DNA of 64,000 bases. Source: Neurospora tetrasperma FGSC 2508 (lineage: Eukaryota; Ascomycota; Sordariomycetes; Sordariales; Sordariaceae). Location: assembly GCF_000213175.1 (NCBI RefSeq), contig NW_009799104.1, forward strand, positions 3,097,333 through 3,161,332, read 5' to 3'. Both the position numbers and the translations under genes were made by a program. The notes beneath the pieces are model-generated. The model saw only the letters and a program-made list of their open reading frames with translations, was not told the DNA's origin and made no database searches. This document shows positions 1 to 10,396 of this stretch, piece after piece. The number at the start of each line of letters is the position of its first letter. Position 1 is the stretch's first letter.

Positions 1-590
1 CCTCCGACCCTTGGCATCATCACTAGCTCTTGAGCTCTGAGCTTTGATATGCATTGCATGCAGTACACGTCGGTAGAAGCCCACAAGGTCGTTATGTAAG
101 CGGCTCTTCACGTAATTGGCTCCTCTCTTTCTTAAACCGTTTGACGATCTCCAAACAAAAGCCCCCTGCCAATCTTTGGGAATCTCGAATCCCACCCATC
201 AGTGATGTATCATGTATCATATCAAGTCATTGCCCGCCCTACCTATGGACTTTCTTTCTTTCTTTCTGCCCTGTGACATATCTTCTACGCTAGGCCTGCC
301 GAAACGGCCACCAGGCATTGGTGGTTGCAACAGTGACATCGTCCCGTTGCTTCAGTTCCTACAGGTGTGGAAGCCCAAATCAAAACCCAGCGCCGAAGCG
401 TGACTGATTGACTTGACAACAACAACAACAACAACAAAGATAGGATCGCAACGGACATCGGGGTCCTTCTTGACTCCGTTTCCGACTCACGGCCGGCCGG
501 GCGGGGTTTTTCTGTCTGCTTCCGTCTCAACTCTAAGTCAACGTGACTGGTGAAGACTTCACCACGTTGATATGAGAAATTTCATGTCGG

Positions 591-651
591 CGATCCGAAT
601 CCGCATCGATCCGAACCCGCATCGATCCGAATCCGAATCCGAATCCGAATT
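591..651. repeat. degenerate hexamer array (GATCCG / GAATCC units)
   Basis: Units GATCCGAATCCGCATC and GATCCGAACCCGCATC are followed by four GAATCC-type hexamers, giving about 60 bp of imperfect tandem repeat. It lies in non-coding DNA, so no protein repeat is implied. Confidence 0.8.
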
Positions 652-796
652 TTGTGTCCTCCGATTTTTTTTTTGTGTACTTTGTGAAAATTGTGCAATT
701 TGTTCATCCGTCCCTCGTTTTCCATCCATCCCGGATGTTCCATCCCTTCAGACTTTCAGCTGGCCCACTGCACTACAGTCAGTCCCGCTGCACTGG

Positions 797-823
797 AAGA
801 GAGAGAGAGAGAGAGAGAGAGGG
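797..823. repeat. GA dinucleotide microsatellite
   Basis: About 13 GA units form an uninterrupted purine tract in intergenic DNA. Such tracts are common in fungal upstream regions. No gene starts nearby on the plus strand, so a promoter role is not supported. Confidence 0.85.
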
Positions 824-1282
824 TCCACAGTGGAGCGAGGCTTTTCTCCGTCGGTCCATGGCTTCCATGGGACCCGACGACGACTCCATACCTACCTAAG
901 GAACTCCCCTCGCCAAAAGTCCGCTCCGTAAGCGGTTTTGGTGTTTTGTCTTGTGACTCCATCGCGAAGTGAAGAATTGGTGAAGATGGAGACGAGTGGG
1001 AAAGCCGGGGAGAGACCGGCGATCTCCAGCTGCAGCTTGAGCTGCGGAACATCAGTCCGGTGGACTTTTTTTTCACCGCCTAAAGTTCAACTGGAGCTGT
1101 GAAGGTCTGAGGGTCCGTTACAATGTATCTGTGAAAGTGGGGTTATGCAAATGTCAACAACAACAACGAAAGTATCTCGAAGATGTCTTGACCTGATTTG
1201 CAGTGATGCGTGTTTCTATCACATGGAAAATTTCTTAGTCTACTCATTTGTAATAGGCCTGTAGTGTGCAAGAGTTACCAAG

Positions 1283-1427
1283 ACACCTCTGCTGGGATAT
1301 ACACCACAGTTCTTCAGGGTGGCAAAGAAGCTTAATTTGGGCATAAGAAATAGCGAGTTTGTCGATGGCTCGTTCTCTGTTTCTTGTAGAGCTACCAAGC
1401 TACCAAGTCACATCCCAGCAGAGGTGT
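1283..1427. repeat. 16-bp perfect inverted repeat with 113-bp spacer
   Basis: The left arm ACACCTCTGCTGGGAT (1283-1298) is matched exactly by its reverse complement at 1412-1427. Weaker complementarity inside the spacer (AAGAAA..GCGAG against CTCG..TTTCTT) could lengthen the hairpin. There is no transposase-like frame and no clear target-site duplication, so I cannot say whether this is a decayed miniature transposon, an RNA hairpin or a chance structure. Confidence 0.6.
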
Positions 1428-1916
1428 GGTTGAACGCAAATCATTCAAGCAACAGTGGCCAACGGAAAATTTGTTATAACCAAGGCCCCGGTCAACACCG
1501 ACCAAAGTCAGGGATAGTATGTCTCAGAGGAGAATCATTTGAAATCATAGAACGATCCGCTACCCATGTGGCGGCGAGTTGTTGTAGGCATAGCGAGCCG
1601 TTTTCCCCTGTCGGATGTCGGAACGTCCATGGAAGCAATGCCGCCGTATGGTCATGAGAAAGAAATACGTCTGAATTTCGAAACCACCTCCCTTTGTGAC
1701 GCCGTCTGTGTAAAAATACAACCCCCCGTACGATACCATCCCTACGATACGAAAAAACAACTGGAACATGTCTCTGTTATAACAAACGCTCCATCGGTAC
1801 AGTCCAAATCATCCACCACCTGTTCGTATATATTGTGATGTCACTGAATACCCCTGTCTGTTCTACCTCCTGTTGTATTTCCTTCTTTATGGATTCACTC
1901 AGCTCTCTGAAGACAA

Positions 1917-2755
1917 TCACCTGAACTTGCTAACGATAACCGCAATGATAAGCAGAACCAGCACGGTAATGATAGCAATGGTGATTATCCGATTCGTAGC
2001 CATCCTAATGGAAGAGGCGCAAGTGGTCAGTATTACCTAATCATCATGCTTCGCATCGGGACAAAAGGGGAGGGTGGTACCTGCGTGCCATGCCCTTTAG
2101 TGTCTTGACACTTCGGTCCACATAGCCTTCACTCTCGTATAGTATCGTGGTGGTGTGCTCAATGACTTCGCGTTGGCGGTGCAGGTCGGCCAGGGTGCTG
2201 GCGCCAATGGCCTCTGTCTCGGCGGCCAGCGCCTGACTGGCCTTGAGGCGTTGTGTGCTCCGATCGAGCCGGTCGGTGCCTTTTACGTTTCGGGGGAAAT
2301 AGTTAGCATTCCGTTTCTTCTTGCCAAGTATAAGGTGCTTCTGTCCACCACCCACCAGATAGCAGCTGCTGCCTCTGCTCAAAATGCCTATCGCCACTCG
2401 ACGAGCCCGGGTTATCGGTGTATCTGCCGCCGAACAGGGCGCTCCGGTCGGTCGCCAGCGTCTGCAGCTTGCGACGATACTTGTCCACGTCGCTTCGGTA
2501 GTCGCGCAGTCGCTTGTTGATGGCGGTCCGCGACGAGCTGGGCACGTTCTGCTTCTCCATGTTCATCTGGTCCAGCAGCTCGCCGGCCTCCTCCAGGGCG
2601 CGCTCGGCCGTGCTAAGGGCGGCTTTCCTGGGCTCGCCCGTCAGCTCCGAGATTTGGTCGAGCTTCTGGACCAAGTCGGCCTGGACCAGCTGGTATTCCG
2701 TCTCATAGTGCTTGAAGAGCTCCGTGCCGGCTTCACTGTCGAGAATGTTGGCCAT
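1917..2755 (-). CDS. vti1: Vti1-like Qb-SNARE, vesicle fusion protein
   Basis: Predicted 228-residue tail-anchored SNARE (yeast Vti1 is 217) acting in Golgi, endosome and vacuole fusion. Three exons fit one frame: 2356-2755, 2081-2279 and 1917-2004, with introns 2280-2355 (GTGGGT..AAAG, branch GCTAAC) and 2005-2080 (GTACCA..TTAG). The start ATG at 2755 opens with MANILDSEAG. Residues 1-100 match the Vti1 N-terminal helical bundle. Residues 134-200 are the SNARE motif, beginning GTDRLDRSTQRL, with the likely zero-layer Gln169 in HRQREVIEH. The last exon encodes a single hydrophobic segment (TIAIITVLVLLIIAVIV) followed by KFR and stop, the expected C-terminal membrane anchor. Splice sites and frame agree exactly, so this call is firm. 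Confidence 0.95.
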
Positions 2756-5551
2756 CTTGGTTTGAATGGAGTATGTATCGCTATCGGATGTGGAGGTTCG
2801 GGGTTGGGGCAGGTGTGGGGGTGCTGTCGTCGGGCTGGCCGTATCGGGGTTTCGTTTGGTGATGCTCGTTTATCGGCGGGTATCGTTCTTCTCAATTATT
2901 CAGATTCGTCATTAATCATACCAAAGAGGGGCGTCGTTGATGCGGTCGCGTTGGGAGAGATGTGGTTGGGCTGGCGTGTGGTTGGTCTGATCGCAAGGAG
3001 TGGTCGTCGTCGAATGTTGTCTGTCGCCAGCGACACCAGTGTGCTTCGAGCCCCGTTAGTCGCCGCGGTCGTCTCAGCAGCCTGACAAGCGAACTGAAAG
3101 GCAGGCAGGCGGGAGACGACAGCAGCTGTGGGCACGGACCAGCTTGGGCACATGACATTGTTGTTACATACAGTTACAGTGGTCACAGTTGCAGCCTAAG
3201 CGGGTGACGTACACATGCTTGGCGTTGGCGTATTGCAGTGTTGTTGCAGTACGTGTACGCAAGCGCTGTATTGTTTGCAAAATGTAACTTACACGGACCA
3301 TGTCCAGTTGAACGTATCAACCCCGCCTGGGACTGCCGGGGACTTTGGCGTCTTGAAACGAACTCTTCAATTGGTTTCGTTGTATGACCGAGTTGACCTT
3401 CCACCAGCCAGCAACGAATTGAGACTGATGACGAGGGAAGGGAACTGTTTTGGGGAACATAGGTATCGCTTAGAAGGTCCAGTCAGCGGCCACGTCCCAA
3501 GACATGCTAAGATAGTAGTGTACACTATACACTGTCACGGCTGCTTGACGCGAACCTTGGCTGGCTTCCCCAGAAAATGGACACATTGCCAGCCTTTTGT
3601 TTCTGTTTGGTGTCTTGAATTTTCCAAGTCTTTTTTGGGTTTCTAGTCTGTCGCCACCGATGCTTTGGGGAAATGTTCTCCTGGCAGTCGGGTCGGATTG
3701 GTCGGCAATGTGATTTTGCGGCGCAAATAGTAGCTGCTGGACATTGCCACGAGATTTGCACCTTCTCTTAAATCATATATATGTCAGCTATGACATTCGG
3801 ATTTCGTCGCCGACATCAAAACACCAGGACCGCTCATGGCCATCTGGTCCGGCCTCGTGGCACACACTTAGACACATACACGCACTCACACACTGACTCT
3901 CTCTCTGTTGCTCGTCGTCCAGCAGCACCAGGCTTCAGCCCAGCGATACCTACCCGTCTGACTAAACCTCCACCACAAAACATCTCCAACGGACAAATCA
4001 GCGACCCCGGTCACAATTCGAGAATTCGCTGCGAGGTTCTTCATTCGAAGGTTTGTCAGGCTGATCCACTCTCGGCACGCAGTAGGATTCGCTGGAATAC
4101 ATACATCATCGCTTGGCTAGTGGAGAGTGTTGGCGACATCCACAAGGATCGAGTTACGTACCGCCGCCGCCGCCGAAGGAAAAAGCCCACGCCAACGTCC
4201 GACGGTTTTGACACATCGGCGGCCGATTTCAGCGACTCACCGTTGCCGGCGTCCACCGTCATCCACCATCGGCACCGAACTGGCCCCATCTTTTTAATTT
4301 GACCAGGCTAGCTCAGGGCTTGGCCAGTCCCCTGCCCGCTTACCTTTACCAGGATCTAGCAGGATCTGCCGTGCGCTTCCGCCGTCGCTTTTTTTCTTCT
4401 TTGGGCGTCGCGGGTGTCGTGACCGGCCACTGGCACAGCAACACCACCGTTTCCAAACCTCTCGGAGCTCCTCGCAGCTCGGCCACGGCTTGAACCCCGT
4501 CAGTCAGAGGGGTGAGGCCAAGACACGGTGACAGTCGGACGCCAATTGGTCATCCACTTTGTTGGTGCTCCCTCCCCTGCCACTCCGAGTCTGCCCAGGT
4601 CCCCCTTGATTTGTTTGGTTTCTCTCTTGACATCCTTCCACACACCACAACAACGTCCGAGGCTTTGCTTCTCTCGGGCTCCTCAAGAACTCCAGAGGCT
4701 CCGGTAGCCCAGGGTCTTATTTTTCTCCAGCTCCTCACCTTATCCATTCGGAACGGCTAATTAATTCAAAACATCATCAGGGCCTTCCTTGTCTTCTTCT
4801 CTTCCGTGCTGTCTCCACGTTCCTGGTGTCTCCCAAGGTGTATCTCCTGTTGATCTGGAATCCTGTTTTTGTTTCTTTCCCTTTTTTCTTTCGCGACTTT
4901 TCTGTTTTCTCCGATACGACGCCACCGGACCGCCGTGGTAGACCTCTCATATAACGTTCCATCACCCCCTTGCTTCACCACGTTCTTAGCTCTTACGCCC
5001 TCATCACCACTGGCCAACTGTTTATTAGGCAACCGCATTTCGACCTGCAACTCTGTATACAACCATCGATGTGAAGGCCAGCTCATCAGCCAGGGCTCTC
5101 TAGTGTTCAGTTGAGACGGGGAGGAACGGTTTCGCTTTCGTCGGATTGCGCCAGAGCTAGAGTCCACTGTTGACCGTTGAGTTGATTCAGTTCCCGTGTT
5201 TCGGGATTTGCGCATGTGGCAGTGCTCTGGGAGCAGGGGGATATAGCTGGGGATTGTTTTCAATCGGCTCCCGGGTTCCGAATATCGAGACTTCATATAA
5301 GAGGGGGGACGGCCAACTACGCACCAACACCTACCTACTTAACATCGCGGCTGGTTCCGTTGAGACGGACTCGGCAACGGTTTACATATTCGACCCTTCC
5401 TCATACGGCACTGCAGTTCCTTCCATATCATACACACCCCTGCGCACTTTCCTACTACGATCTCACTCAGCAATTTCCTCCCTTGCCATACACACATCCT
5501 GTCGACCCCAAACGGAAAGGGCCTCCGGGGCCCTAGGGGTACCTCACCACC
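2756..5551. promoter_or_regulatory. 2.8 kb divergent upstream region between Vti1 and the 5552 gene
   Basis: The Vti1 gene (minus) and the gene at 5552 (plus) are transcribed away from this interval, so it must hold both promoters and 5' leaders. I see only short overlapping frames without motifs. The part from about 3780 to 5550 is rich in C/T runs, as is usual for fungal 5' leaders. There is a GCC trinucleotide run near 4161. No specific operator can be named from sequence alone. Confidence 0.55.
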
Positions 5552-7621
5552 ATGTTTCTTCACTCGGGCGCCAGCATGCACGGTCACGAATACTCCAACA
5601 GACCCTCGTCTTCCCATTCTTCGCACAAGCTACGGCCTCCCCTTCTGTTCTCGGCTCTCTCACCACCAAAGAGCCGCGTGACCACCACGACTACCGCCCT
5701 TCCAAAGAAGCCTGTTTTGCGACAACGGCCAGCATCAGAGTACATTCCCCGGAGCCGCACTCCCGAGCCCTTAGTTCGCTTCCTGGAACCCGATGTGGTG
5801 GAACCCCAGACGCCTGAGATGCAACATGACGACCACCATGTCTTCTCTGACTCCGAAATGAGCGAGACGGCCGCCTCGGTCGACGGTCACTCCGAGTCAG
5901 GTCGCCGTCCCCGCCGCCGTCGGACGACCTCGCGCAAGAGCACCAGTACCACTTACTACCTTGGCTATCCTACTCCAAAGAAGCTTGGAAATCTCAAGGT
6001 GATGCATACAGTTCTACCTAGGCTGCTTTTACAACTTAAAGCGGTCTCTCCTGATGGCCATGCGCGCCCTATGCTTGAGGTCTTTCCGTCTTCGCGGATC
6101 GCCGGCCTTGTGATAACTCCCCGATTAGCAAAGCGATTTCCGGGCATTTTCGGGGTCAAGCGCCAGCTTGGGTACGACGACCTAGTGTTGATGAAGCGGG
6201 ATGATGACGAGTCGGAGCGGGAGGGTTCGGAAAGCGGCGACAGTGACGAGACATTTGAGAAGAGCAAGCTTCTTGCTGTGTACAGCCCGGTCAAGCATTC
6301 GGAGGAGACGGAGATTGTACTGGGAGATGGATCCATCTGGACTGCCAAAGCGTTGCCTAACGGGTCCTACGACTTTGTCCATGTCGATGAATGCGGTCAT
6401 GTAACGACAGCCCGCTGGGCTCGCCGAAGCGCTGGCAAAACACCACCTACATCCCCAGCGGATACACCTGCGCCGCCGCCCGAATATCCTCGCTTCACAT
6501 TCAGTATTCTCAACCCCTTGTCACGACGCCATCCAGTCATGGCAACCCTAACTCACTGTACACTCGTTGTCCAGGACACTTACACCACTGTCTCCTCGTC
6601 CTATGGTCGCTTCCCGCCAAGGCCACTTGGTCGCGCAGTTTCAGTCAATGCTCTCAGCCGGGGTGGCTCATCGTCTTGCCCCTCGAGCCCACAAACCTCA
6701 TCACCAGAAGATAGTGAAGCTGATTCCGGGATTGGCATCACCCAGCCTGAGCCCGAGCCGGAGCGAACCGTGCGCATTATCGACGAAGCCACCAAGTCTC
6801 TCATTTCGACCACGGCCCTATGGATAGTCCTGCGATCAGGGTGGTCGCCAAACTACGTTCCCAGCACTCACAACCACTCCAGCCCCTGCTCGGACGACAA
6901 GTCACCAACAAGTCCAACGACCGGCAACGAAAAGACCCGCCGCAGGCACACATGGTCACGACCGATGGCATCCGACTCCTTGTGCTCCTCAAAGGGCAGC
7001 ACCCCGCCAATAAGCAGGCAGCCGTCCGACGCAGAAACACCACGGTTACAACAGCCAGCAACACCAGCGCAATCGGCCAAACCAAAACGCCACTCCATGC
7101 CCGCCCAACCTATCAAGAAAGCTATCAGCGAACGGGGCACCTCACCCGCGCCTTCTGCCAGCAACGTCCGCCTACCCGGCCCGCGCCGCGCAACCAGCAC
7201 CGGTGCCAACTTTATGCGACACCGCTTACTTTCGGAAGCGCAAAGCGATCAGGAACTGGGTAGCCCTATTAGCGAAAAGGTTCGGCACGGACTGCAAGGA
7301 ATGTGTCCGTTGAGGAACAGGTCGGCGGACCCGCTGGTGGGCGGAGGGTTACTGCATTCTCAGCACCACTACTTTGGGCATCAGAGGGACGATTCGATGG
7401 CATCGACGTACTGTGCACCTATTCAGGAAATTAGGCCTTCAATGGATATGAGGCCAACGACAGCGAAAGTAGTGGAAGAAGAGAAAAAGGCACGTGAAGT
7501 GCCGAAGTTGGTGGTCGATACCACCTTTGCGGTGCACAAGGGTGTGAAGGGGGAGAAGGAGAAGAAGCCAGGTATGAGGATGATGCTGAAGAGGTGGGTT
7601 CATAAGCTTGGGTCTCGCTAG
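5552..7621 (+). CDS. fungal protein of unknown function, 689 residues, disordered with a conserved-looking core
   Basis: I do not recognise an experimentally characterised family. The single-exon frame starts at ATG 5552 in a good context (CACCACCATG) and ends at 7619-7621. Residues 1-130 are Ser/Pro/Thr-rich and end in a basic patch (RRPRRRRTTSRKS). Residues about 135-290 and 312-445 alternate hydrophobic and polar residues like a folded beta-rich domain, with YYLGYPTPKKLG at its start and TALWIVLRSGW at its end. They are split by acidic and Pro-rich linkers. The layout reminds me of widespread fungal proteins with a cryptic PH-like fold, but this is a weak impression. The rest is low-complexity Ser/Pro/Arg sequence ending in a basic tail (MMLKRWVHKLGSR). 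There is no signal peptide or membrane segment. Confidence 0.85.
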   Translation: MFLHSGASMHGHEYSNRPSSSHSSHKLRPPLLFSALSPPKSRVTTTTTALPKKPVLRQRPASEYIPRSRTPEPLVRFLEPDVVEPQTPEMQHDDHHVFSDSEMSETAASVDGHSESGRRPRRRRTTSRKSTSTTYYLGYPTPKKLGNLKVMHTVLPRLLLQLKAVSPDGHARPMLEVFPSSRIAGLVITPRLAKRFPGIFGVKRQLGYDDLVLMKRDDDESEREGSESGDSDETFEKSKLLAVYSPVKHSEETEIVLGDGSIWTAKALPNGSYDFVHVDECGHVTTARWARRSAGKTPPTSPADTPAPPPEYPRFTFSILNPLSRRHPVMATLTHCTLVVQDTYTTVSSSYGRFPPRPLGRAVSVNALSRGGSSSCPSSPQTSSPEDSEADSGIGITQPEPEPERTVRIIDEATKSLISTTALWIVLRSGWSPNYVPSTHNHSSPCSDDKSPTSPTTGNEKTRRRHTWSRPMASDSLCSSKGSTPPISRQPSDAETPRLQQPATPAQSAKPKRHSMPAQPIKKAISERGTSPAPSASNVRLPGPRRATSTGANFMRHRLLSEAQSDQELGSPISEKVRHGLQGMCPLRNRSADPLVGGGLLHSQHHYFGHQRDDSMASTYCAPIQEIRPSMDMRPTTAKVVEEEKKAREVPKLVVDTTFAVHKGVKGEKEKKPGMRMMLKRWVHKLGSR

Positions 7622-10396
7622 AGACGATGGCCCTCGATGAGAGGATTTCACGGAGAAGGAGTGAAACAAAGTGAAGGAAGGAGAAGAGAAATTATTATAC
7701 CCATTTGTTGTTAGCTCAATTTTTTGTTTCTTTGTTTTTTTCTATTCATTTTCCGCATTGGACCGGAATAGGGTGAAAAGGGAACTGGAATTGGCATGGA
7801 GTCAATGGTCCACACTCATCTCATTCATACCCACGATACTACCATACTATACCATCACTGTATATATGTTTCAATGAGATCACCGAATCATGAATCACGT
7901 ACAAGGCTCCCTATATGTCCTCTTTCTAGCTCCTCATCTGCTTCGTTGCTTATCCAACATGAAGCTAGTCTTTGAATCACTACCCACCCACGTAACTTAT
8001 GCAAGGCTCGCCAGTATTTTCAGTTGACGCCACATGCCCCCCTCAAGCGAGATCACGGAACTCGCTTTTACCGACACAGATCACCGCTTCATTGGAAGAA
8101 GTGCAATGCCGGATGACTACCTAGGTCTATCCGATTGTACCTAGGGTACCTAGACTGTCGGAGTGTATAGTATCATCGCACCAAAACCAGACTTAGCACG
8201 AGGCATGATCTATCTTCAGCTATAAAAATTACCCGAATCGGTGCCTAGAAGTACTAGGCGAGCTTCCGAGCCGGCGTGTAAACGAGGCTCCAGCGCGTTC
8301 TGGAGATGGTTGGATCGGACATCCAAGCGTAATTGAGTGCCTACCTAGAATAGGCGGTTGAATCAATCAATCGGTCGCATCGATGAGGTGAATGGGGTTG
8401 GTGGTGAGGAGGTATGGAGCATAAGCTGTATCAATACCTCGAGATGAGCGTCGGAACCGGGATCTTGATCATGACTACCAAAAATTGGAGGCGTTGATGA
8501 AGCCTTGGGAAGAGGTGGTTGTGCGGTGGTTGCATGTGGAGTTGGGAGTCGCGCGTAAAGATATCAAAGCCGGAGGGAGAATGGTATGGTTGATGTGAGG
8601 GAGGGGAGGGTGGTACCTGTTTTGCGGGGGTTTGGGGATGGGGAGGAGGATTGGGGAGGAGCTTCCACTTGGGGAGAGGGGAGAAATGCCGGGTTGGATT
8701 GATGACTGAGGAAGCGTGGACGACTTCGGTGAAGAGTGATGTTTTTTGCGTTGGGTAAGGTGAGGGGGTGGTTGGAGGAGTGGAAGGGAGAGTGGAAGGG
8801 GCAGATGGGGAAATACTCGTCAGGGCTCGGATCGCCTACCTTCCCAATGGCTGCGAGTAGGGAGAATGTTTGATTGGTGGTTTGGTTTGTTGAAAAGAGA
8901 AAGCCATTTTGGATGAAACCTATGATCCAATCGAGGTTCCCACACTCAAACACCTGTGCAGTGTTGGCGGATGTGTGCGAATGCACACACACACACGACT
9001 TTTTGGCAAAACGGACCATCGAACCGAAAGACGAAGATGAAGAAATTCAATTATCCTATAGAAAAGACTATTATCTTAATAGTCTTAAATACGCTGATTC
9101 TATATCTTGAGTCCGTTTTCTTTCATCTCTTTGTTTAGTAGAGATATAAGCAAATGAAATCTCATCGATGGTCCGTTTTGCCAAAAAGTCGTGTGTGTGT
9201 GCATTCGCACACATCCGCCAAGACTGCACAGGTGTTTGAGTGTGGGAACAGTATCACAGGCTGCTCCAATTTATAATGGAAGGCTATGTGACAGTCGCGA
9301 CCCACAACTGCTGACTGTAGAGCCTGGAATCATTCCAATCTTCCGGGCATCTTCCCTCTTTCAACCTTCAACCTTCAGTTGTCTACCCATCAATCAGGGC
9401 TAATTGACCATCGGTTGGATGTTCGCCTTTCTTGGTTTGACTTTAGGCCTGCCATATGGCCGTCAATCCGGTTGTCTAGTTGGCGTTGTTCTTCGTTGTT
9501 CTCCTGTCCCTGCGTTAACGAAACATCAACCTCGGCTTAGGTGAACCTCAATCGCTGCCGATCATCTAGTGCGTCTCTCAAAAGCCATGAAGTACGGCGG
9601 TGATGGGTAAAGATGGACCCTTATACGGAAGGCACGGAGCCTTCCAGTTGGAGACACTAAGCCTCCATCATGATGATCGGTGGTAATTGGGTTGGGGATA
9701 CCCACAGGATGGTATTTTGATAGAAATGGTTTTCTAGGTATTTTCTCCCCTTTGCTTGCTAGTGAGCTAGTGTAGGAACGTAAACTAACCGGGCTGCCTC
9801 TAGTGCTGGACCAATTGCCTTCGAATGCCGACCCGCAGGGCCTCTTTATGCAGAAAACCATGCAAGCCACGTTGTCAAGACATTTCAGTAGTACAGGCCC
9901 GCAAATGGAGGCCGCTGCTGGCTGCTCCATCAGCTGATAGATATATCAGGCTGTGAGGCTCTGGGAACCTCTGCGACTTCATCTCCTTATGGCATCATTG
10001 GGCACACATACGCAGAAACAGCCTCAATCCCGACTCCCTACAAGGACTCCCCTCAGCTCCATATCGCAACCGATCCTCCGTTAGTGTCTACGACGACTAT
10101 ATGCACAGATTTTTTTCATAATTTTTTTTTGCTCGTTGCTGTCCTTTGCCGCCATTTGCCCAAGGTATCAATATCGAACCAGGGTTTCAGAACGATCGAG
10201 GCAACAACAGAGGAAGCTCTCGCTTGCGCACCACGCATTCATATCATCATTATATCCGCACTTCAGCTCCTTACATCAAGTCAAGTCTCTATCTCTTGAT
10301 GAAATTTCTGCCCTTGGCACAGCGTACCTAGCCATTGGGCGTACACGTTTCTTCAAGCATCCTCTGTGTTGTTGCTTCAGAATACCGTCACATGAC
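7622..10396. other. intergenic region containing the foldback element
   Basis: No gene is supported. Frames in 8564-9019 and 9562-9930 lack motifs and the first runs into the foldback arm. Several TACCTAG/CCTAGG motifs cluster at 8115-8150. The right part (about 9960-10396) is likely the promoter and leader of the HET gene and contains T-rich runs around 10111-10130. Confidence 0.5.
8936..9249. repeat. 314-bp foldback element, 85-87 bp inverted arms
   Basis: The left arm (8936-9022) and right arm (9165-9249) are reverse complements over their full length, with one base mismatch and one extra CA unit in the left arm. The outermost bases read GTTCCCACACTC on the left. The 142-bp centre (9023-9164) is AT-rich and has its own hairpin: AAGACTATTA, TCT, then TAATAGTCTT at 9064-9086. 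There is no coding capacity. A miniature inverted-repeat transposon is the likeliest explanation, but I see no convincing target-site duplication (only AG at each flank). Palindrome formation by template switching is the alternative. Confidence 0.85.

Larger units (their letters stand above)
1..1916. other. intergenic sequence left of the Vti1 gene
   Basis: I see no gene here. Open frames on both strands are short, overlap each other, and show no recognisable motif. The stretch holds a CAA/ACA trinucleotide tract near 418-437, a degenerate GAATCC/GATCCG hexamer array at 591-651, a GA dinucleotide tract at 797-823, and a 16-bp inverted repeat at 1283-1298 and 1412-1427. The right end should contain the 3' untranslated region of the minus-strand Vti1 gene. 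Confidence 0.6.

Noticed and set aside
8100-8160. Cluster of TACCTAG/CCTAGG motifs
   Set aside because: Such motifs are frequent throughout this genome's intergenic DNA; there is nothing specific here.
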